This document shows, piece by piece, positions 24,671-33,772 of a DNA stretch of 64,000 nucleotides. Every line of letters starts with the position of its first letter. Position 1 is the stretch's first letter. The stretch is from SHLQ01 sp964451305. GTDB lineage: Bacteria > Actinomycetota > Acidimicrobiia > Acidimicrobiales > SHLQ01. Both the position numbers and the translations under genes were made by a program. The notes beneath the pieces were generated by a model. That model searched no databases and had not been told where the DNA came from. It was given only the letters and a program-made list of their open reading frames with translations. The stretch is from positions 1-64,000 of the forward strand of contig CAYVHV010000010.1 in assembly GCA_964451305.1 (NCBI GenBank), read 5' to 3'.

Positions 24671-26212
24671 CTAGGCAGGGCTACAGGTGACGACGATCGG
24701 GATGCCGAGCGCGTGTTCTAAGAGCGCCTTGGTTTGGTTTGCGGCGAACACTTCGAGGTCGAGATCATCGCCCTTGACCGACAAGACCAACGTGTTGGCG
24801 GTTACGCCCACCGAAACGTCGCTTGCGGCAGTGCGATACGTGCGATCGAGTGCGATTCCGATGCGCAACATTCCCGCCAGCACGCGAACCAGTTGTTGAT
24901 CTCGGAGGGTCAAAGCTGCGAACTCGCGATGGCTTGGCTTTGGCGCGCTCTTGCGGTGATAGCGGGCAACGATGGCGATCAGATTCGTCTCGTGCTCGTG
25001 AAACCCAGCGAGATGCTCGGTGTTGCGGATCAGGTACTGCGAATGGCGGTGGTGGCCGCCATGACCAACAAAGCGGCCAATGTTGTGCAGCATTGCTGCG
25101 GCTTCGAGAATGTCACGCTCAAACTGCCCAAACGTGTGTTGTTCGACGGTCGAATCGAAGAGTCGGAGCGCCACATCGGTCGCCTGGCGGGCGTGTGCGA
25201 TGTTCTCGCCATACCGTTCGGCAACCGAACGAACGCTGCTCGCCCGAATCGAGCTGAGGTGTAACAGCCCGTCGTTTGCGGGGGAGCGGGCGTTTAGCCG
25301 GTCGAGGACAAGCCCTTCGCGCAGCGCATCGGGAGAGACGGTGAACTCGTCAAAGTTCAGTGAATCCATCAATGCTTCGACGATCAACGCTGCAGCGGCC
25401 ATCGTGTCGGCCCGGTGGGGGTCGACGCCGGGGATCTCCGCCCGTTCGCTCGGGGTGCTCGCTGCAAGAATGAGATCGACCGCAGCATCGACTTCGGCTC
25501 GCGTTATCGCTCCCGTCTTGTCCGATCGGCCATGGTCTCGTCTGCGTCGCACGACCTCGGCAACGGTCTCGAACGTTCCAGAACAGCCGACCACACGATC
25601 GAAGCCAGCATTGGTGGCATCGACGGCGACACGAGCGAAGAACGACCGAAGAAATGCACGGCACTCGGCGATCGACTCGTCGTCGATGATCCCGTCTGGA
25701 AAGAAACGGTTTGACGTGCGGACGTGGCCGACCTTCAAGCTTCGAAGAAGCTGCGGCTCTACGCCATGGCCAACAATGAACTCTGTCGAACCGCCGCCGA
25801 TGTCGATCACGAGGTGGTTTGTGTCCGCGAGTGGAACGGCCCCGAGGACACCGAGGTGAATTAGTCGGGCCTCTTCGACACCAGCGATGATCGCGACATC
25901 GATATCGGCTTCGGCGCGGGCGCGATCGAGAAAGTCACTGGCATCTTCTGCTTCTCGAACCGCGCTGGTGGCGACGGCCTCGACGACGGCATCGTGCGCA
26001 TCGGCGAGTGAACGAAAGCTTTGGAGCGCCTCGAGCGCCCGGTCGACCGCAGCCGGATCGAGCGTCTTCATGTCGGATGCTCCGGAACCGAGACGGACTG
26101 GGAGCTTCTCTCGAAGAACGCGCTCGGGTCGTCCGCCCTCGACAGGGCGCGCAATAGCGAGGTGGACTGAGCTGGTTCCGATGTCGATAGCTGCGAGGTT
26201 CGGCGTTTCCAT
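24671..26212 (-). CDS. Ppx/GppA-type exopolyphosphatase/pppGpp phosphatase
   Basis: 513 aa. The N-terminal ASKHA fold shows AAIDIGTSSVHLAIA (phosphate-1), VIDIGGGSTEFIVG (phosphate-2) and the DALREGL segment. From about residue 310 an HD-like C-terminal domain follows (AAMLHNIGRFVGHGGHHRHSQYLI). Such enzymes degrade polyphosphate and/or convert pppGpp to ppGpp; which activity dominates cannot be read. ATG 26212 is chosen over the adjacent TTG because TAGACT lies exactly 6 nt upstream. The bifunctional Rel gene lies 390 bp away in the other direction, so two (p)ppGpp-related genes are neighbours. Confidence 0.9.
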   Translation of the reverse strand: METPNLAAIDIGTSSVHLAIARPVEGGRPERVLREKLPVRLGSGASDMKTLDPAAVDRALEALQSFRSLADAHDAVVEAVATSAVREAEDASDFLDRARAEADIDVAIIAGVEEARLIHLGVLGAVPLADTNHLVIDIGGGSTEFIVGHGVEPQLLRSLKVGHVRTSNRFFPDGIIDDESIAECRAFLRSFFARVAVDATNAGFDRVVGCSGTFETVAEVVRRRRDHGRSDKTGAITRAEVDAAVDLILAASTPSERAEIPGVDPHRADTMAAAALIVEALMDSLNFDEFTVSPDALREGLVLDRLNARSPANDGLLHLSSIRASSVRSVAERYGENIAHARQATDVALRLFDSTVEQHTFGQFERDILEAAAMLHNIGRFVGHGGHHRHSQYLIRNTEHLAGFHEHETNLIAIVARYHRKSAPKPSHREFAALTLRDQQLVRVLAGMLRIGIALDRTYRTAASDVSVGVTANTLVLSVKGDDLDLEVFAANQTKALLEHALGIPIVVTCSPA

Positions 26213-26218
26213 CAATTC

Positions 26219-26224
26219 AGTCTA
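26219..26224 (-). promoter_or_regulatory. Candidate -10 element of the ppx/gppA gene (leaderless)
   Basis: TAGACT on the minus strand, 6 nt before ATG 26212; no Shine-Dalgarno. Confidence 0.45.
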
Positions 26225-26274
26225 GGAGGCCCACAAGGACCGAGATCGAGGCTGTTGCTCCGTTCGTGGAAGCG

Positions 26275-26493
26275 TTATCCCGCGGCGGTCCACTGGAGTT
26301 CGAAAGAGAGTTCTTCTTCGCCGTCTTCGACTTCGTGTTCGATCACGATCGCTGCATCGGCAGGCACGGTGAAGCGCTGGTTTGCGACCTGAATGCGGAA
26401 CGGCTCACCAGCTTCCATTGCGTCGGCGAGGCGGCGAAGCGTCTCCACGAACTGCGCAACTGGAACGTTCTTTTCAATATCTCGATCTGCCAT
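26275..26493 (-). CDS. amphi-Trp domain protein
   Basis: 72 aa from ATG 26493; the frame is open 84 nt further upstream but that part is not protein-like. The C-terminal half (RIQVANQRFTVPADAAIVIEHE) and the terminal alternating strand ELSFELQW match the small amphi-Trp domain found in haloarchaea and actinobacteria. The N-terminus is a helix (VAQFVETLRRLADAMEAGE). The function of the domain is unknown. The gene diverges from relA (112 bp), so the two share a regulatory region. Confidence 0.75.
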   Translation of the reverse strand: MADRDIEKNVPVAQFVETLRRLADAMEAGEPFRIQVANQRFTVPADAAIVIEHEVEDGEEELSFELQWTAAG

Positions 26494-26605
26494 CCGCAGA
26501 GTCTTACAGAAGGCGACTACATTCTGTTGGATTGGCGGTGCAGGGGATGTTGCCGTCAGGGTCGATGTCCGCCACAATCAGTAGACCGACTGAGGTGATG
26601 CCGAG

Positions 26606-28822
26606 ATGCCGACAGTGACACGAGTTCTTCCGTGGCGACGACAGTCCGTCCGCGTCGAATCCGAACTCCTGGCCATCGTCGACGCCTATCGATCCACCCG
26701 CGGCGATGATGCCTCGATCGACCGCATCCAACGGGCGTATCGCATTGCGGCCGCCGCTCACGGCGATCAACGTCGCAAGTCCGGTGAGTCCTACATCTCG
26801 CATCCGCTCGCAGTTGCCAAGGTCGTGGCCGAGTTCGGACTCGACGATGTGGCGATTTCGGCAGCACTGCTCCACGACGCTGTGGAAGACACCGCCGTGT
26901 CCCTCGAACAGCTAATCGAAGAGTTTGGTGAGTCCGTCGCCCGCGTGGTCGACGGGGTGACCAAGCTGGATCGAGTGCACTTCGACAGCAAGGAAGCGCA
27001 ACAGGCTGCGTCGGTCCGCAAGATGATGATTGCGATCGCCCAAGATGCTCGGGTACTGATCATCAAATTGTCCGATCGCCTTCACAACATGGAGACCATC
27101 GCGGCGTTGCCGGCGTGGAAACAAGAACGTACCGCCAAAGAAACGCTCGACATCTACGCACCGCTCGCACACCGCCTCGGTATGCAAGATCTCAAGCAGC
27201 GGCTGGAAGATCTTGCGTTTGCGGCGTCTTCGCCGAAGCAGTACGCCGAGCTCGATGCCATGGTGGCGTGCCGTGCGCCCGAGCGTGACGTCTACATCAC
27301 CCAGCTCCTCGGAGACATCGACGCTCGCCTCGCTGAACTCGATATCGGAGCACAGGTCACCGGCCGACAGAAACACCTGTATTCCATCTACGGCAAGATG
27401 GTGATGAAGAACCTGGCCTTCGATGACATCCATGATCTGGTGGGTATTCGAGTCGTCGTCGACAGCGTTCGCGATTGTTACGCAGCACTCGGTTCGATCC
27501 ATGCGGCGTGGAAGCCTGTCCAGGGTCGGTTCAAGGACTACATCGCAATGCCCAAGTTCAACCTGTACCAGTCGTTGCACACGACGGTGATCGGGCCGCT
27601 GGGCAAAGAGGTCGAGGTGCAGATCCGTACCCATGAGATGCACGCTCGGGCCGAAAACGGTGTCGCAGCGCACTGGGGCTACAAGGAGACAGCGACAGAC
27701 CAAGAAGTCGCGTGGATGAACCGAATCGTCGAGTACGAGCAAGAGACCGACGATCCGTCCACGTTCATGAACCAGCTCAAGACCGACCTCGATCAAGACG
27801 AGGTCTTTGTCTTCACGCCGAAGGGTCAAGTCGTCGAGCTCGTCGTGGGCGCAACACCGGTCGACTTTGCGTTCCACATTCACACCGAGGTCGGCGAGCG
27901 CTGTACGGGTGCACGGGTCAACGGAAAGCTCGTGCCTCTCGAAACTCGCCTGCAATCCGGTGACCGTGTCGAGGTCATTACCTCGAAGAACCCCGACGCT
28001 GGGCCGTCGAAAGACTGGCTGAACTTCGTTGCTTCACCAAAGGCGGCAAACAAGATCCGCAATTGGTTCAGCCGTGAGCGCCGAACCGAGTACATCGACT
28101 TGGGACGCGACGACTTGATGGCGGCGCTTCGCCGAGCCGACATTCCGGTGCAGCGAACCATGAAGGGCGAGTTCCTCGTCGAAATCGCCGAAGAGATGAA
28201 CTATGTCGATGTCGACGCGTTGCTCGCGTCGATCGGTGAGGGCCATGTGTCTCCTCGGACGATCGTCAACCGTGTCAGCCGCGAGTACGCCCCCGGGGAG
28301 TCGACCGAGCAGCTGCCCGAAACCCTCGAAGGTGTCCGCACTCGTAGCAGGCGTTCGACTGTCACCGGTGGTGTCCACGTCGAGGGCCTCGACGACCTGC
28401 TCGTCCGCCTCGCAACGTGCTGTACCCCAGTGCCCGGCGACGACATCGTTGGTTTCGTTACCCGCGGACGCGGCGTCTCGGTGCACCGGTCGGACTGTTC
28501 GAATGCGCTATCACTCGGTACCGAGCAATCGGACCGCCTGATCGAGGTCGACTGGGATGATGGCCATCAGGGTCTTCTCGAGGCTGCGATCGAAGTGGAC
28601 GCACTCGACCGTCCACGTCTGCTCTCCGATGTTGCAGGGGTGATGTCGAGCCACCAACTCAACGTCACCAATGTCGAGTCGACGACCGGCGCCGATCGCA
28701 TTGCACACATGCGCTTCAGCTTCGAGTTTGCCGATCCAAGCCACCTCGAAGCGATGCTGAATTCGGTTCGCCAGGTCGAGAGCGTCTTCGACGCTTATCG
28801 CGTGCTTCCCGGCGGCGCCTAA
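26606..28822 (+). CDS. relA: Bifunctional (p)ppGpp synthetase/hydrolase Rel
   Basis: 738 aa with the full RSH order. The HD hydrolase domain (about 45-200) has ISHPLAVAKVV, LLHDAVEDT and IIKLSDRLHNMET. The synthetase domain (about 240-360) has GRFKDYIAMPKFNLYQSLHT and VEVQIRT. TGS is at about 400-462 (VFVFTPKGQVVEL), then a zinc-finger-like region with CCTPVPGDD, then ACT at about 655-735. The intact HD site and the basic RFKD loop indicate a bifunctional Rel rather than a synthetase-only RelA. It makes and degrades the stringent-response alarmone. hisS and aspS follow downstream, an order common in actinobacteria. Confidence 0.95.
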   Translation: MPTVTRVLPWRRQSVRVESELLAIVDAYRSTRGDDASIDRIQRAYRIAAAAHGDQRRKSGESYISHPLAVAKVVAEFGLDDVAISAALLHDAVEDTAVSLEQLIEEFGESVARVVDGVTKLDRVHFDSKEAQQAASVRKMMIAIAQDARVLIIKLSDRLHNMETIAALPAWKQERTAKETLDIYAPLAHRLGMQDLKQRLEDLAFAASSPKQYAELDAMVACRAPERDVYITQLLGDIDARLAELDIGAQVTGRQKHLYSIYGKMVMKNLAFDDIHDLVGIRVVVDSVRDCYAALGSIHAAWKPVQGRFKDYIAMPKFNLYQSLHTTVIGPLGKEVEVQIRTHEMHARAENGVAAHWGYKETATDQEVAWMNRIVEYEQETDDPSTFMNQLKTDLDQDEVFVFTPKGQVVELVVGATPVDFAFHIHTEVGERCTGARVNGKLVPLETRLQSGDRVEVITSKNPDAGPSKDWLNFVASPKAANKIRNWFSRERRTEYIDLGRDDLMAALRRADIPVQRTMKGEFLVEIAEEMNYVDVDALLASIGEGHVSPRTIVNRVSREYAPGESTEQLPETLEGVRTRSRRSTVTGGVHVEGLDDLLVRLATCCTPVPGDDIVGFVTRGRGVSVHRSDCSNALSLGTEQSDRLIEVDWDDGHQGLLEAAIEVDALDRPRLLSDVAGVMSSHQLNVTNVESTTGADRIAHMRFSFEFADPSHLEAMLNSVRQVESVFDAYRVLPGGA

Positions 28823-28872
28823 AACCGAACGTGGCGAGGCGACAAAGTCGTTGCCGATGGCACCGGTCGCAG

Positions 28873-28878
28873 TAGCCT
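28873..28878 (+). promoter_or_regulatory. Candidate -10 element of hisS (leaderless)
   Basis: TAGCCT, 3 nt before GTG 28882 and exactly 6 nt before GTG 28885. The spacing seen at other genes in the window favours the second GTG as start. Confidence 0.4.
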
Positions 28879-28884
28879 TGCGTG

Positions 28885-30141
28885 GTGGCAAAATTTCAAG
28901 CGCTCAAAGGTACGCGAGATATCCTTTCTCCGGACTCCGAACGACATCGTGCACTCGTCGACGCCTTTGCAGATCAAGCCCGTCTTGCGGGCTACGGCCA
29001 CATCATGTCGCCCATCTTTGAAGACCTCGGCGTCTTCTTGCGGGTCGGTGACTCGACCGACGTGGTCACCAAAGAGATGTACGACTTCGAAGACAAGGAC
29101 GGCAAGCGAATTGCGCTCCGTCCAGAACTCACCGCCTCGGTGGTTCGAGCGTTCGTGCAACACAATCCACCGAGCCTTCCGTGGAAGGTCTGGTACGAGG
29201 GTCCGCAGTTTCGCCACGAGAAGCCCCAAGCCGGCCGGTATCGCCAATTCAGTCAGGTCGGTCTCGAAGTCCTGGGCAGCGACGACCCCGCTGTCGACAT
29301 CGAGGTCATCACCCTCGGTTGGCGCTTCTATCAGTCGCTCGGGATGAACCACGTCTCGTTGTTGCTCAACTCGCTCGGCGACGAGACATGTCGTCCCGCA
29401 TACTTCGAGGCGCTCGAATCGTATCTACGAGACAACGCCGCGAACCTGTCTGAGAAATCGGTCGAGACGCTCGACAAGAACCCGCTCCGAGTGCTCGACA
29501 GTAAGCGCGGCCAGGACCAAGAGATCGTGGCCGGTGCTCCGGTGATGGTCGACTTCCTGACCGAAGAGACCGGCGAGCACTTCGCTGCTGTTCGTGCCGG
29601 GCTCGACGCGCTCGGCATCTCGTATGAGATCTCACCGCGGCTTGTTCGTGGCCTCGACTACTACACCCGAACCACCTTTGAGTTCGCGTCGACAGCGCTC
29701 GAGAACGCACAGAACGCCGTTGGCGGCGGCGGCCGTTACGACGGTCTGGCCGAATCTCTCGGCGGCAAGCCGACACCGGGGATCGGCTTTGCACTCGGGG
29801 TCGACCGAATCCTGCTCGCCTGCGATGCCGAAGAGGTCTTCGAAAGCCCTGGCGTCACACCGGACGTTTTCATCGTCGACGATGTCGGCGGGGGCGAAGC
29901 AACCGTCCTCGCCGATCAGCTGCGCGGCCTCGGCATCGCAGCCGACCGCGGCTTCGATGGCCGATCGATGAAAGCCCAAATGAAAGTCGCTAACCGCTCG
30001 AATGCCCCCTGGGCAATCATCATTGGCGAGTCCGAAAAGGCGGACGGAAATGTCACGCTCCGCGACATGCACGGCGATAGCGGGCAGACTCTGATCAGCC
30101 GGGAAGACCTCCCGAATGCGCTCTCGGAGCGACTTGGCTAG
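28885..30141 (+). CDS. hisS: Histidyl-tRNA synthetase
   Basis: 418 aa from GTG 28885; GTG 28882 is equally in frame and adds one residue. A class II synthetase that charges tRNA-His. The chain opens with KFQALKGTRDILSPD. Motif 2 reads YEGPQFRHEKPQAGRYRQFSQ, the histidine-specific motifs are LVRGLDYYTRTTFE and GGGGRYDGLAESLGG, and motif 3 is GIGFALGVDRIL. The C-terminal anticodon-binding domain (about 325-418) follows. aspS begins 60 bp downstream. Confidence 0.96.
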   Translation: MAKFQALKGTRDILSPDSERHRALVDAFADQARLAGYGHIMSPIFEDLGVFLRVGDSTDVVTKEMYDFEDKDGKRIALRPELTASVVRAFVQHNPPSLPWKVWYEGPQFRHEKPQAGRYRQFSQVGLEVLGSDDPAVDIEVITLGWRFYQSLGMNHVSLLLNSLGDETCRPAYFEALESYLRDNAANLSEKSVETLDKNPLRVLDSKRGQDQEIVAGAPVMVDFLTEETGEHFAAVRAGLDALGISYEISPRLVRGLDYYTRTTFEFASTALENAQNAVGGGGRYDGLAESLGGKPTPGIGFALGVDRILLACDAEEVFESPGVTPDVFIVDDVGGGEATVLADQLRGLGIAADRGFDGRSMKAQMKVANRSNAPWAIIIGESEKADGNVTLRDMHGDSGQTLISREDLPNALSERLG

Positions 30142-30200
30142 CTCGCTAGCCAAACCGCTCCACACCAACCATTTCTCACCCTCGAACATCGAAAGAAACC

Positions 30201-31934
30201 ATGTCACTGCGCACCAACTACTGCGGCGAAATTAACGCCGATCACGTCGGCCAAACCGTCACGGTCGCTGGCTGGGTTGATACCCGTCGCGTCCATTCCG
30301 AACACCTCGCATTCGTCGACGTGCGCGATCACACGGGCGTCGTGCAGGTCGTTGTCGATCAGAAGGTCGATGTCCGAAGCGAATTCGTGGTTGCCGTCAC
30401 CGGAACCGTCGCTGCTCGTCCGGCCGACATGGTCAATGACAAGCTCGCCAGCGGAGAAATCGAGATTCGGGACACCGAGGTGGTCATCCTGAACGAAGCC
30501 GAACCGCCACCGTTCCAAGTCAACGGCCGCCAAGAGGTCGACGAATTGGTTCGCCTAGAGCACCGATACGTCGACCTGCGCCAGGACCGCATGCAGCGCA
30601 ATCTGCGTGCTCGCGCCAAGGTCAACAGTGCCATCCGCGGTGCTATGGAGCGCCAAGGCTTCTGCGAGATCGAAACACCAATGCTCATCGCGTCGACGCC
30701 TGAGGGTGCCCGCGACTTCGTCGTGCCATCACGCCTGCACCCCGGCAACTTCTACGCCCTCCCGCAGAGCCCGCAGTTGTTTAAGCAGCTCTCGATGGTC
30801 GGCGGGCTGGACCGCTACTACCAGATCGCCCGCTGCCTTCGCGACGAAGATCTCCGCGCCGATCGCCAATTCGAATTCATGCAGCTCGACGCCGAGGCCA
30901 GCTTCGTCGACCAAGAAGACGTCTTCGCGTTCATCTCCGAAGCCGTCGCCGACGCGACCGAGGCCATCACCGGTGAGCGCCCGACCGACTTCCCACGCAT
31001 GACCTATGCCGACGCGATGAACCGCTACGGCTCGGATAAGCCCGACGTTCGCTTCGGTATGGAACTCGGTGAACTCACCGACCTCTTTGCAGAAACCGAA
31101 TCCAACGTGTTTAAGACCCCATCGATCAAGGGCATCTGCATGCCTGGCGGCGCCGACGAACTTGGCCGCAACAAGATCGACGAGCTCACCGATAAGGCCA
31201 AGCAGTGGGGCGCCAAGGGCCTTGCCTGGTTCCGCATGAAGGAGGAAGGTCTCGAAGGTGGCCTCACCAAGTTCATGAGCGAAGCCGAACTCGCTGGTGT
31301 CGTCGAGCGTCTCGACGCGAAGGCCGGCGACATGGTATTCCTCATCGCCGACACCCAACGCGTGGCGAACAAGGTACTTGGCCTACTCCGCCTCGAACTC
31401 GGCAAGCCACCGATCAACAGCGGGGAGTTTAGCTTCCTGTGGATCACCGACTTTCCAATGTTCGAAGACGTCGTCGATGGGCACCCAATCCCAGCCCATC
31501 ATCCGTTCACAATGCCGCATAAGGACGACGTCGACATGCTCACCACCGCCGAAGGCGAGGAGTGGCTCGACATTCGGAGCCAGGCATACGACCTCACGCT
31601 CAACGGTTGGGAACTCGGCTCGGGGTCGATCCGAATCTTCCAAAAGGACGTGCAGGCTCAGATCTTCGACATCTTGGGAATCGGCGAAGAAGAACAGCTT
31701 GCCAAGTTCGGCTTCTTGCTCAACGCGTTCAAGTACGGTGCGCCACCACATGGTGGTTTCGCCTTCGGTATCGATCGTCTGACAGCGCTGCTCGTCGGCG
31801 AAGAGAACATTCGAGAGGTCATTGCCTTCCCGAAGACCCAGAAGGGCACCGATCCGCTCACCAACGCACCGAGCCCAGCCGACCCCGCGCACATGGAAGA
31901 ACTCGGCCTTCGAGTCCTCCCTCAGGAGCAGTAA
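30201..31934 (+). CDS. aspS: Aspartyl-tRNA synthetase
   Basis: 577 aa, the long bacterial form. The N-terminal OB anticodon domain (about 1-105) begins SLRTNYCGEINADHVGQTVT. The class II core has LPQSPQLFKQLSMVGGLDRY, CLRDEDLRADRQFEF (motif 2) and GGFAFGIDRLTALL (motif 3). The inserted GAD domain lies at about 300-400. Whether it also misacylates tRNA-Asn, as many actinobacterial AspRS do, cannot be decided here. An AAAGAAA precedes ATG 30201. pyrE follows after 2 bp with its ribosome site inside the end of aspS, so the two are co-transcribed. Confidence 0.96.
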   Translation: MSLRTNYCGEINADHVGQTVTVAGWVDTRRVHSEHLAFVDVRDHTGVVQVVVDQKVDVRSEFVVAVTGTVAARPADMVNDKLASGEIEIRDTEVVILNEAEPPPFQVNGRQEVDELVRLEHRYVDLRQDRMQRNLRARAKVNSAIRGAMERQGFCEIETPMLIASTPEGARDFVVPSRLHPGNFYALPQSPQLFKQLSMVGGLDRYYQIARCLRDEDLRADRQFEFMQLDAEASFVDQEDVFAFISEAVADATEAITGERPTDFPRMTYADAMNRYGSDKPDVRFGMELGELTDLFAETESNVFKTPSIKGICMPGGADELGRNKIDELTDKAKQWGAKGLAWFRMKEEGLEGGLTKFMSEAELAGVVERLDAKAGDMVFLIADTQRVANKVLGLLRLELGKPPINSGEFSFLWITDFPMFEDVVDGHPIPAHHPFTMPHKDDVDMLTTAEGEEWLDIRSQAYDLTLNGWELGSGSIRIFQKDVQAQIFDILGIGEEEQLAKFGFLLNAFKYGAPPHGGFAFGIDRLTALLVGEENIREVIAFPKTQKGTDPLTNAPSPADPAHMEELGLRVLPQEQ

Positions 31935-31936
31935 GC

Positions 31937-32578
31937 GTGCTCCAGTACAAGCGAGAGTTCATCGACTTCATGATCGAGGCCGAAGTCCTCACGTTTGGCG
32001 ACTTTACGACCAAGTCCGGTCGGGCCACGCCGTATTTCGTGCAAACAGGGAAGTACCGGACCGGATCACAGATCCGTCGGCTCGGCGAGTTCTATGCCGA
32101 TGCGATCGAAGCTAACTTCGGTGATTTCAACGTGCTCTTCGGCCCGGCCTACAAGGGCATCCCGCTCGCGGTCGAAACAGCCGGTGCCCTTTCGGCCCGT
32201 GGCCGTGATGTGGGTTTCATGTTCAACCGCAAGGAAGCAAAGGACCACGGCGAAGGTGGCGTTCTGGTGGGTCATGTCCCTCAGGCCAGTGATCGCGTGC
32301 TGATCATCGAAGATGTGACCACCGCTGGAACTTCGATCCGGGAGACCGTGCCGGTTCTCAAGGCCGCTGCTGATGTCGAGGTGATGGGTCTTATCGTCAG
32401 CGTCGATCGCATGGAACGAGGCACCGGAGACAAGGCCGCTCTCGCACAAGTCGGCGACGAGTTCGACATGGCAACCCACGCCATCGTCACAGTCGAAGAG
32501 ATCATCGAACACGCGGACCTATCCGATGAGATGGTCGACAAGATGCGCTCCTACCTCGCCGAGTACGGCCCGCGCTAG
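31937..32578 (+). CDS. pyrE: Orotate phosphoribosyltransferase
   Basis: 213 aa. It converts orotate plus PRPP to OMP, the fifth step of UMP synthesis. The PRPP-binding motif is VLIIEDVTTAGTS; FGPAYKGIPLAV and FNRKEAKDHGEGG (catalytic-loop lysines) are family signatures. GTG 31937 has AGGAG 9 nt upstream, although the frame is open much further into aspS. pyrE is 20 kb away from the main pyrimidine operon at 52595-61508. A 51-bp hairpin begins 14 nt after its stop. Confidence 0.95.
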   Translation: MLQYKREFIDFMIEAEVLTFGDFTTKSGRATPYFVQTGKYRTGSQIRRLGEFYADAIEANFGDFNVLFGPAYKGIPLAVETAGALSARGRDVGFMFNRKEAKDHGEGGVLVGHVPQASDRVLIIEDVTTAGTSIRETVPVLKAAADVEVMGLIVSVDRMERGTGDKAALAQVGDEFDMATHAIVTVEEIIEHADLSDEMVDKMRSYLAEYGPR

Positions 32579-32592
32579 CGTCCACCCAGAAC

Positions 32593-32643
32593 CGAAATTT
32601 GAAGAGTGCTGGTCCTCTGGGGATCAGCAGGCTTCAAATTTCG
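32593..32643. repeat. 51-bp intergenic hairpin repeat, copy 1
   Basis: The outer stem is a perfect 12-bp inverted repeat (32593-32604 with 32632-32643). Two mismatches follow, then an inner stem of about 10 bp (32607-32616 with 32620-32629, with one or two G-T pairs) and a short loop. It lies 14 nt after the pyrE stop and before a convergent gene. The same 51-bp architecture with identical 12-bp arms recurs at 38750-38800. It may act as a bidirectional terminator, but no T-run follows. Confidence 0.85.
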
Positions 32644-32705
32644 AGGACTTCCCGCTCGTCGCCCGGTTTCGAGAATGGAAAGCCAGCTCGCATCGCTGAG
32701 GTTCA

Positions 32706-32951
32706 CTAGTCGGTAACGATGTCCTGAGGGGACTGCTCGGGCACCGGGAGCACGAACAGTTCGAGGCGCCCGCAACGATCACACCGGTACGCGTGGACAT
32801 CAGAACCATGTTTCCCAAGTGATCTCGCTCCGCCCAAAAGTCCCTTTTCCAGAGGGCCGCGAATCCATCGAAGGTTTCGCGTCCACTGACCTTGATCTTC
32901 GAGGTAACCAGGGCTGAGTGTGCCGTTGCAGTGTGGACATCTACGATCCAT
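32706..32951 (-). CDS. Small zinc-ribbon protein (PF20097-like)
   Basis: 81 aa from ATG 32951; the frame continues upstream but only as shadow of the esterase gene. Two CxxC pairs, CPHC at residues 5-8 and CDRC near residue 64, bracket a central segment (GTLSPGYLEDQGQWTRNLRW). This resembles the small zinc-ribbon DUFs that read CPxCxGxMxxGYL and YRCxxCG. A TACAGT lies 8 nt before the ATG. Function unknown. The gene diverges from the esterase lipoprotein gene (34 bp between starts). Confidence 0.7.
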   Translation of the reverse strand: MDRRCPHCNGTLSPGYLEDQGQWTRNLRWIRGPLEKGLLGGARSLGKHGSDVHAYRCDRCGRLELFVLPVPEQSPQDIVTD

Positions 32952-32985
32952 GAATGCCGACTGTACTTGAGCAAAACTGGACGCT

Positions 32986-33741
32986 GTGAAGATCCAGTCC
33001 CGTCTCGCTTTCGTTTTCGTCTTGCTCTCCGTCTTTGCGTCGGGCTGCTCGCTCGTCGGCGGTGGCGGTGACGTCGTTGGCTTTCCCGACATCGACCTCG
33101 GCGTTGACGTCGTCGTGTACCACGAAACCCCCGAACGCGACCTCCACCTGCACCTCTTCGAACCCGCTGCGGCAGATGCTGACCGTCCCGCCGTTTTGTT
33201 CTTCCATGGTGGAGGCTTTGCGGCCACCCGAGTTGAACAGTTCGAACGGCAAGCTCAACTCGTTGCCGATGCAGGGATGGTCGGTGTCATCGTCGAGTAC
33301 CGAGTCACCGCTGAAGGGACGACCCGCGACGATGCGGTTTTCGATGGCGCGGTCGCGCTGGACTATGTCATGTCCAACGCCGCAGACTTCGGAATCGACC
33401 CCGATCGGGTAGCACTGGCCGGTGCGTCGGCCGGGGGAGCGTTGGCGACCGTCGCCGTAGACCGAGTCGGACCACCAACCGCAGGAGCACTCGTGCTGTT
33501 CAACCCAGCGGTCAGTTCTGGCTCTGCCGACTTCGCCGGGAGCGTTCCAACAATCGTGTTTCATAGTCGCGAAGACACGATCGTCGACTTCTCAAACGCT
33601 GAAGCGTTCTGTGACGCCGTCTCGCAATGTGAACTCGTCGCATTCGACGAAGGCGACCACGGCTTCTTCAACGACGACCCAGCATTCACCGAGACCGTCG
33701 AGGCAATGATGACGTTCTTCACGAATCTCGGCTGGGCGTAA
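32986..33741 (+). CDS. Alpha/beta-hydrolase lipoprotein, HSL-type esterase
   Basis: 251 aa. A lipoprotein signal peptide is visible (LAFVFVLLSVFASGC, lipobox ASGC), so the enzyme is probably anchored outside the cytoplasmic membrane. The hormone-sensitive-lipase/carboxylesterase fold shows the oxyanion motif FFHGGGF, the nucleophile elbow GASAGG, and probable acid and histidine residues in SREDTIVDF and EGDHGFF. The substrate is unknown. The start is GTG 32986. It converges on the two-gene permease unit ending at 33773. Confidence 0.85.
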   Translation: MKIQSRLAFVFVLLSVFASGCSLVGGGGDVVGFPDIDLGVDVVVYHETPERDLHLHLFEPAAADADRPAVLFFHGGGFAATRVEQFERQAQLVADAGMVGVIVEYRVTAEGTTRDDAVFDGAVALDYVMSNAADFGIDPDRVALAGASAGGALATVAVDRVGPPTAGALVLFNPAVSSGSADFAGSVPTIVFHSREDTIVDFSNAEAFCDAVSQCELVAFDEGDHGFFNDDPAFTETVEAMMTFFTNLGWA

Positions 33742-33772
33742 GGGCAACCTCGCCTGAGCGTTTGTGGGCCGT

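Noticed and set aside
31562..31936. Upstream extension of pyrE into aspS
   Set aside because: The extra residues are Arg-rich shadow of aspS; GTG 31937 has a proper AGGAG and gives the family N-terminus.
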